A stretch of 64,000 bases of DNA from Actinomycetota bacterium. Lineage in GTDB: Bacteria > Actinomycetota > Actinomycetes > Propionibacteriales > Nocardioidaceae. Under the pieces are notes generated by a model, which saw only the letters and a list, made by a program, of their open reading frames with translations, did not search any database and was not told where the DNA came from. Location of the stretch: NCBI GenBank assembly GCA_009701885.1, contig WLJH01000014.1, positions 1 through 64,000 of the forward strand, written 5' to 3'. The translations under genes and the position numbers were made by a program. Positions 60,934 through 64,000 of this stretch are shown here, piece after piece (positions within the stretch are counted from its first letter, which is position 1; every line of letters starts with the position of its first letter).

Positions 60934-61346
60934 CCCTGCTCTCGCCCGGCCGCTTCGGCCCGGGCCCGCGCGGCCTTGCCGATGGCGTCCTCGACGACCG
61001 CATTGAGCTTCGCGCCGTCGGGCCAGCCGGCGTAGTGGCAGACCATGATCACGACCTCCCGCAGGGCCGCGTCGTCGAGCTCGCCGTTGGCCAGGGCGGC
61101 CGGCACCTGGATGCCGAGCACGTCGGCGTACCCCTTGCCGGCGAGCAGGCCGATGAGCAGCAGCCGGCGGTCGCGGTCGGAGAGCCCGGGGCGCTGCCAC
61201 ACGTCGCCGAAGAGGTGGTCGGCGGTGTAGCGGAAGAAGTCGCCCTCGCCGTCGGACATCTCGAAGCCGTAGACCTGCTCCATCTTCTCCAGGCCGCGGC
61301 GGCGGGTCTCGGGCAGGTGGTCGAACTTGCCGGGCTGGTCGGTCAC
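60930..61346 (-). CDS. Carboxymuconolactone decarboxylase family protein
   Basis: 138-residue helical CMD/AhpD-fold protein. The family pattern is seen in LSDRDRRLLLIGLLAGKG, ALANGELDDAALREVVIMVCHYAGWP and a C-terminal helix. The paired cysteines of AhpD-type peroxidases (CxxC) are absent; a single Cys stands before HYAGWP, so a decarboxylase or isomerase-like function is more likely. It overlaps its neighbours on both sides. Confidence 0.82.
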   Translation of the reverse strand: MTDQPGKFDHLPETRRRGLEKMEQVYGFEMSDGEGDFFRYTADHLFGDVWQRPGLSDRDRRLLLIGLLAGKGYADVLGIQVPAALANGELDDAALREVVIMVCHYAGWPDGAKLNAVVEDAIGKAARARAEAAGREQG

Positions 61347-62254
61347 GGCTGCTCCCTCTCGGTGTCGTCGGCGGGGTGGTCGGCCGGGTGGTCGGAGAGC
61401 AGGGGCGAGTGCGGCATGCCCAGCCCGGGGGCCAGCCGCTCGAGCGCGAGCCGGGCCAGCGGGACGTCGACGCCGAGCTCGTCGGCCAGCGACGTGGCGA
61501 AGGTGAGGTCCTTCTCCCCCAGCGCGACGACGTGCTCGAAGACCCCGAACCAGAAGTCGTCCGCGGCGATGGGCGCGGTGGTCTCGCGGTGCATGATCGC
61601 GCCCGGCCCACCGGTGATCGCATCGGTGTGGCGGACGACGTCGCCGAGCGCTCGCAGGTCCAGGCCGGCGGCCTCGGCCAGCCGTTGGGCCTCGGTCGCG
61701 GCGGTGAAGGCCACGAAGTGCATGAGGTTGCGGGCGAGCTTGAAGCGGGTGCCGGCGCCGATCGGTCCGGCGTGCACCACCTTGCTGCTCATCGCCGCGA
61801 GCACCGGGTGGGCGGCCGCGAAGGCGTCGTCGGTGCCCCCGACGAGGATCGCCAGGGTGCCGGCGGCCGCGCCCATGCCGCCGCCCGAGACGGGGGCGTC
61901 CAGCACGCGCACCCCGTGCCGGGCCGCGGTGACCTCGAGCGCCCGCGGGGTGTCGGGCGCGACGGTGGAGTGCACCACCACGGTCAGCCGGTCCCCCGCG
62001 ACGCCCAGCACCTGCCCCATGACGTCGCGCACCTGCTCGTCGTCGCGCACCATCACGCAGAGCACGTCGCAGTCGGCAGCCAGCCTGGCCACCGACCCGG
62101 CCACCCGCGCGCCGGCGGCGGCCAGCTCCTCCAGGGGCTCCGGGGCGACGTCGTACACCCCGAGGTCGAAGCCGTCGGCCGCGGCGAGCCGCAGCGCCAT
62201 CGGCTTGCCGATGTTGCCCAGGCCGACGAAGCCGACCCGCAGACCCGCGCTCAC
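61343..62254 (-). CDS. NAD(P)-dependent beta-hydroxyacid dehydrogenase (3-hydroxyisobutyrate dehydrogenase family)
   Basis: 303 residues. Rossmann GFVGLGNIGKPMA near the N-terminus, substrate signature DAPVSGGGMGAAAGTL near residue 122, and the catalytic lysine in GAGTRFKLARNLM near 170. The family oxidises beta-hydroxyacids to semialdehydes or reduces them. It lies downstream of an SDR and an aldehyde dehydrogenase, consistent with stepwise oxidation of a side chain. GTGA overlap with the SDR gene. Confidence 0.85.
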   Translation of the reverse strand: MSAGLRVGFVGLGNIGKPMALRLAAADGFDLGVYDVAPEPLEELAAAGARVAGSVARLAADCDVLCVMVRDDEQVRDVMGQVLGVAGDRLTVVVHSTVAPDTPRALEVTAARHGVRVLDAPVSGGGMGAAAGTLAILVGGTDDAFAAAHPVLAAMSSKVVHAGPIGAGTRFKLARNLMHFVAFTAATEAQRLAEAAGLDLRALGDVVRHTDAITGGPGAIMHRETTAPIAADDFWFGVFEHVVALGEKDLTFATSLADELGVDVPLARLALERLAPGLGMPHSPLLSDHPADHPADDTEREQP

Positions 62255-63000
62255 AGCCGGAAGGTCTGGCCGCCGTCGACGGCCAGGATCTGCCCGGTCA
62301 CCCACGAGGCCTCGTCGGAGAGCAGGTAGAGGCAGGCCCCCACCATGTCCTCGACCCGACCCATCCGCTTGAGGGCCAGGCTGTTGCGCACGATGTCCTT
62401 CGCCGCGTCGCCGGCCTGGACCCGGGTGGCCTCGGTGTCGGTGGGCCCGGGGGCGATCGCGTTGACCCGGATGCGCATGCCGCCGAGCTCGTGGGCCAGC
62501 TGCTGGGTCAGCCCGTTCACGCCGACCTTGGCCAGGCCGTAGAACCCGGAGTAGAGGTAGGCCGCGGTCGAGGACTGGTTGACGATCGCCCCGCCGCCAC
62601 GCTGCTGCATGGAGGGGTAGACCGCGCGGGTCATCACCAGCGCGCCGTCCATGTTCACGCTCATGAACTTCCGGTAGTAGTCCCAGTCGACGCTGATCAG
62701 CAGGTCGAAGGCCATCTCGCCGTAGATCGCGGCGTTGTTGACCAGCAGGTCGATCCCGCCGTACGCCGCGGTGACGGCCTCGACCATCGCGGCCGCGGAC
62801 TCGTGGCTGCTCACGTCGGTGCGCACGAACATCGCCGTGCCGCCGTCGGCCTCGACCTGCTTGGCCACCTGCTCGCCGGCCTCGGTGTTGAGGTCGGCGA
62901 CGACCACCTTCGCCCCCTCGGCGGCCAGCGCCTTGGCGTAGGCCTCGCCGATGCCCTGGGCCGCGCCGGTGACGACGGCGACCTTGTTCTCGAAACGCAT
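62251..63000 (-). CDS. Short-chain dehydrogenase/reductase (SDR)
   Basis: 249-residue classical SDR: TGAAQGIGEAYAK cofactor motif near residues 11-23, DLNTEAG following the second strand (Asp for NAD preference), NNAA near 90, catalytic Ser in NQSSTAAY, and YGLAKVG with the Tyr-x3-Lys pair near 155-159. Substrate unknown. It starts 20 bases after the aldehyde dehydrogenase gene. Confidence 0.88.
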   Translation of the reverse strand: MRFENKVAVVTGAAQGIGEAYAKALAAEGAKVVVADLNTEAGEQVAKQVEADGGTAMFVRTDVSSHESAAAMVEAVTAAYGGIDLLVNNAAIYGEMAFDLLISVDWDYYRKFMSVNMDGALVMTRAVYPSMQQRGGGAIVNQSSTAAYLYSGFYGLAKVGVNGLTQQLAHELGGMRIRVNAIAPGPTDTEATRVQAGDAAKDIVRNSLALKRMGRVEDMVGACLYLLSDEASWVTGQILAVDGGQTFRL

Positions 63001-63020
63001 GTGTCGACTCTCTCTGTAGG

Positions 63021-64000
63021 TCAGGCGGGGAAGGCCAGGGTCTTGGTCTCGAGGTACTCCTCGAAGCCGGCCACGCCCATCTCGCGGCCCAGGCCGGACT
63101 GCTTGTAGCCACCGAAGGGAGCGTCCGGGCTGAACCAGACCCCGCCGTTGACGGCGACCGTCCCGGTGCGGATGCGCCGGGCCACGGCGGCGGCCCGCTC
63201 GGGGTCTCCGGCGGTGACGGAGCCGGAGAGGCCGAAGTCGGACTCGTTGGCGATCCGGACCGCGTCGTCGTCCCCGTCGTGCGGGATGACGACCAGGACC
63301 GGACCGAAGATCTCCTCCTGGGCCAGGCGGCTGGTGTTGTCCAGGCCCGCGACGACGGTCGGCTCGATCCACCAGCCGCCGGCGAGCTCGCCGTCCTTCT
63401 CCTGCACGTGGCCACCGGTGGCGAAGGTCCCGCCCTCCTCCTCGGCGAGGCGGAGGTAGGCCTCGACCCGGTCGCGCTGCACCCGGGAGATCACCGGACC
63501 GCAGATCGCTCCCTCGTCGGCCGGGTCGGCGGTGCCGATCGCGGCCATGGTGTCCGCGGCCGCCTGCACGGCGACGTCGTACTGCTCCCGGGGCACCACG
63601 AGCCGGGTCGTGAGCGCGCAGCCCTGGCCGGCGTGGATGCAGACGGTGAAGGCGGTGCCGGCAGCGGCCGAGGCCACGTCGGCGTCGTCCAGCACGATCG
63701 CGGCCGACTTGCCGCCGAGCTCGAGGAAGACCTTCTTCAGGGTGGGCGCTGCGGCCGCCATGATCGCCCGGCCGGTCGCGGTGGACCCGGTGAAGGAGAC
63801 CATGTCGACGCGGGGGTCGGAGGTCAGCCGGGCGGCGACCTCGTTGGACCGCGGCGTGACGACGTTGAGCACCCCGGCAGGCATGTCGGTGCGCTCGGCC
63901 ACGAGGCGTCCGAGCTCCGCGGCCACCCACGGGGTGTCCGGCGCGGGCTTCAGCACGACCGTGCAGCCGGCGGCGAGGGCCGGACCGATCTTGGCCAGGT
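63021..64000 (-). CDS. Aldehyde dehydrogenase family protein, 5' end beyond window
   Basis: The C-terminal 326 codons are present; the reading frame continues through the last base of the window (LAKIGPALAAGCTVVLKPAP is the first visible part), so the start lies outside. FTGSTATGRAI, general base Glu in LELGGKSA and catalytic Cys in HAGQGCALTTR are intact, with EEIFGPVL and FGGYKQSGLGRE C-terminal motifs. It is an NAD(P)-dependent aldehyde dehydrogenase of the operon running leftwards; substrate unknown. Confidence 0.9.
   Translation of the reverse strand, partial: LAKIGPALAAGCTVVLKPAPDTPWVAAELGRLVAERTDMPAGVLNVVTPRSNEVAARLTSDPRVDMVSFTGSTATGRAIMAAAAPTLKKVFLELGGKSAAIVLDDADVASAAAGTAFTVCIHAGQGCALTTRLVVPREQYDVAVQAAADTMAAIGTADPADEGAICGPVISRVQRDRVEAYLRLAEEEGGTFATGGHVQEKDGELAGGWWIEPTVVAGLDNTSRLAQEEIFGPVLVVIPHDGDDDAVRIANESDFGLSGSVTAGDPERAAAVARRIRTGTVAVNGGVWFSPDAPFGGYKQSGLGREMGVAGFEEYLETKTLAFPA

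Noticed and set aside
59615..61003. N-terminal fusion of the amidohydrolase
   Set aside because: The open frame continues upstream only as an out-of-frame reading of the alpha/beta-hydrolase gene.

Overview
The window is high-GC DNA from an actinobacterium. Gene order (rarA..alaS-ruvX-mltG-aroE-aroC-aroK-aroB-aroQ-efp-nusB; ruvC-ruvA-ruvB-yajC-secD-secF-apt-relA; thrS..HIT..PIP synthase..pdxS..pdxT-yebC), an SsgA-family protein, an AurF-type diiron oxygenase, LexA boxes of the form TCGAAC-N4-GTTCGA, and repeats of the DUF222/HNH (13E12) type suggest the Nocardioidaceae, probably Nocardioides or a close relative. This is an inference from gene content; no rRNA is present to confirm it. Coding density is very high. 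Apart from the first 441 bases there is no gene-free stretch above 300 bases.

Layout. 1-1923: a 56-bp tandem repeat, then a LexA-controlled DUF222-HNH gene with repeats inside its coding sequence. 2134-8531: DUF1990, quinone reductase, a ParA-like ATPase, and two related flavoprotein oxidoreductases on either side of a DUF1206 membrane protein. 8564-21053: a tightly coupled minus-strand housekeeping run of nusB, efp, the shikimate genes, a prepilin peptidase, mltG, ruvX, alaS, two small proteins and rarA. 21014-27350: a dipeptide/oligopeptide ABC transporter in the order permease C, binding protein, permease B, ATPase D, ATPase F. 27530-31435: aspS, hisS and a metallo-beta-lactamase-fold hydrolase. 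31564-32790: a DUF349 protein, one of the few plus-strand genes. 32792-42981: relA, apt, secF, secD, yajC, ruvB, ruvA, ruvC, yebC and pdxT. 43004-46848: a plus-strand lipoprotein placed between pdxT and pdxS, then a PIP synthase-like gene, an inositol monophosphatase-like gene and a HIT protein. 46845-51492: TetR, a ferredoxin-domain NADP reductase, a diiron oxygenase and a TIM-barrel-like lipoprotein lying between HIT and thrS. 51507-57816: thrS, lipoproteins, SsgA-like, a class IV aminotransferase, four tRNAs, a DUF2510 protein and an exported HNH lipoprotein. 57788-64000: a six-gene catabolic operon cut by the window end.

Two regulatory themes recur. LexA boxes sit in front of both the HNH gene and ruvCAB. 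Many transcription units have a TANNNT -10 element ending 6-7 bases before an ATG or GTG, the arrangement of leaderless mRNAs. The clearest case is the 22-bp gap between pdxT and the divergent lipoprotein, where two such -10 boxes overlap. Most other genes are joined by ATGA/GTGA overlaps, implying translational coupling.

The most unusual observations are the pdxS/pdxT split with overlapping leaderless promoters, the LexA box filling the -35/-10 spacer of the HNH promoter, repeat elements recruited into coding sequence, the twin oxidoreductases that keep the redox cysteines but lack the usual catalytic histidine, the self-contained diiron oxygenase module between thrS and HIT, and the catabolic operon of unknown substrate. 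No clear new defence or mobile system was found.
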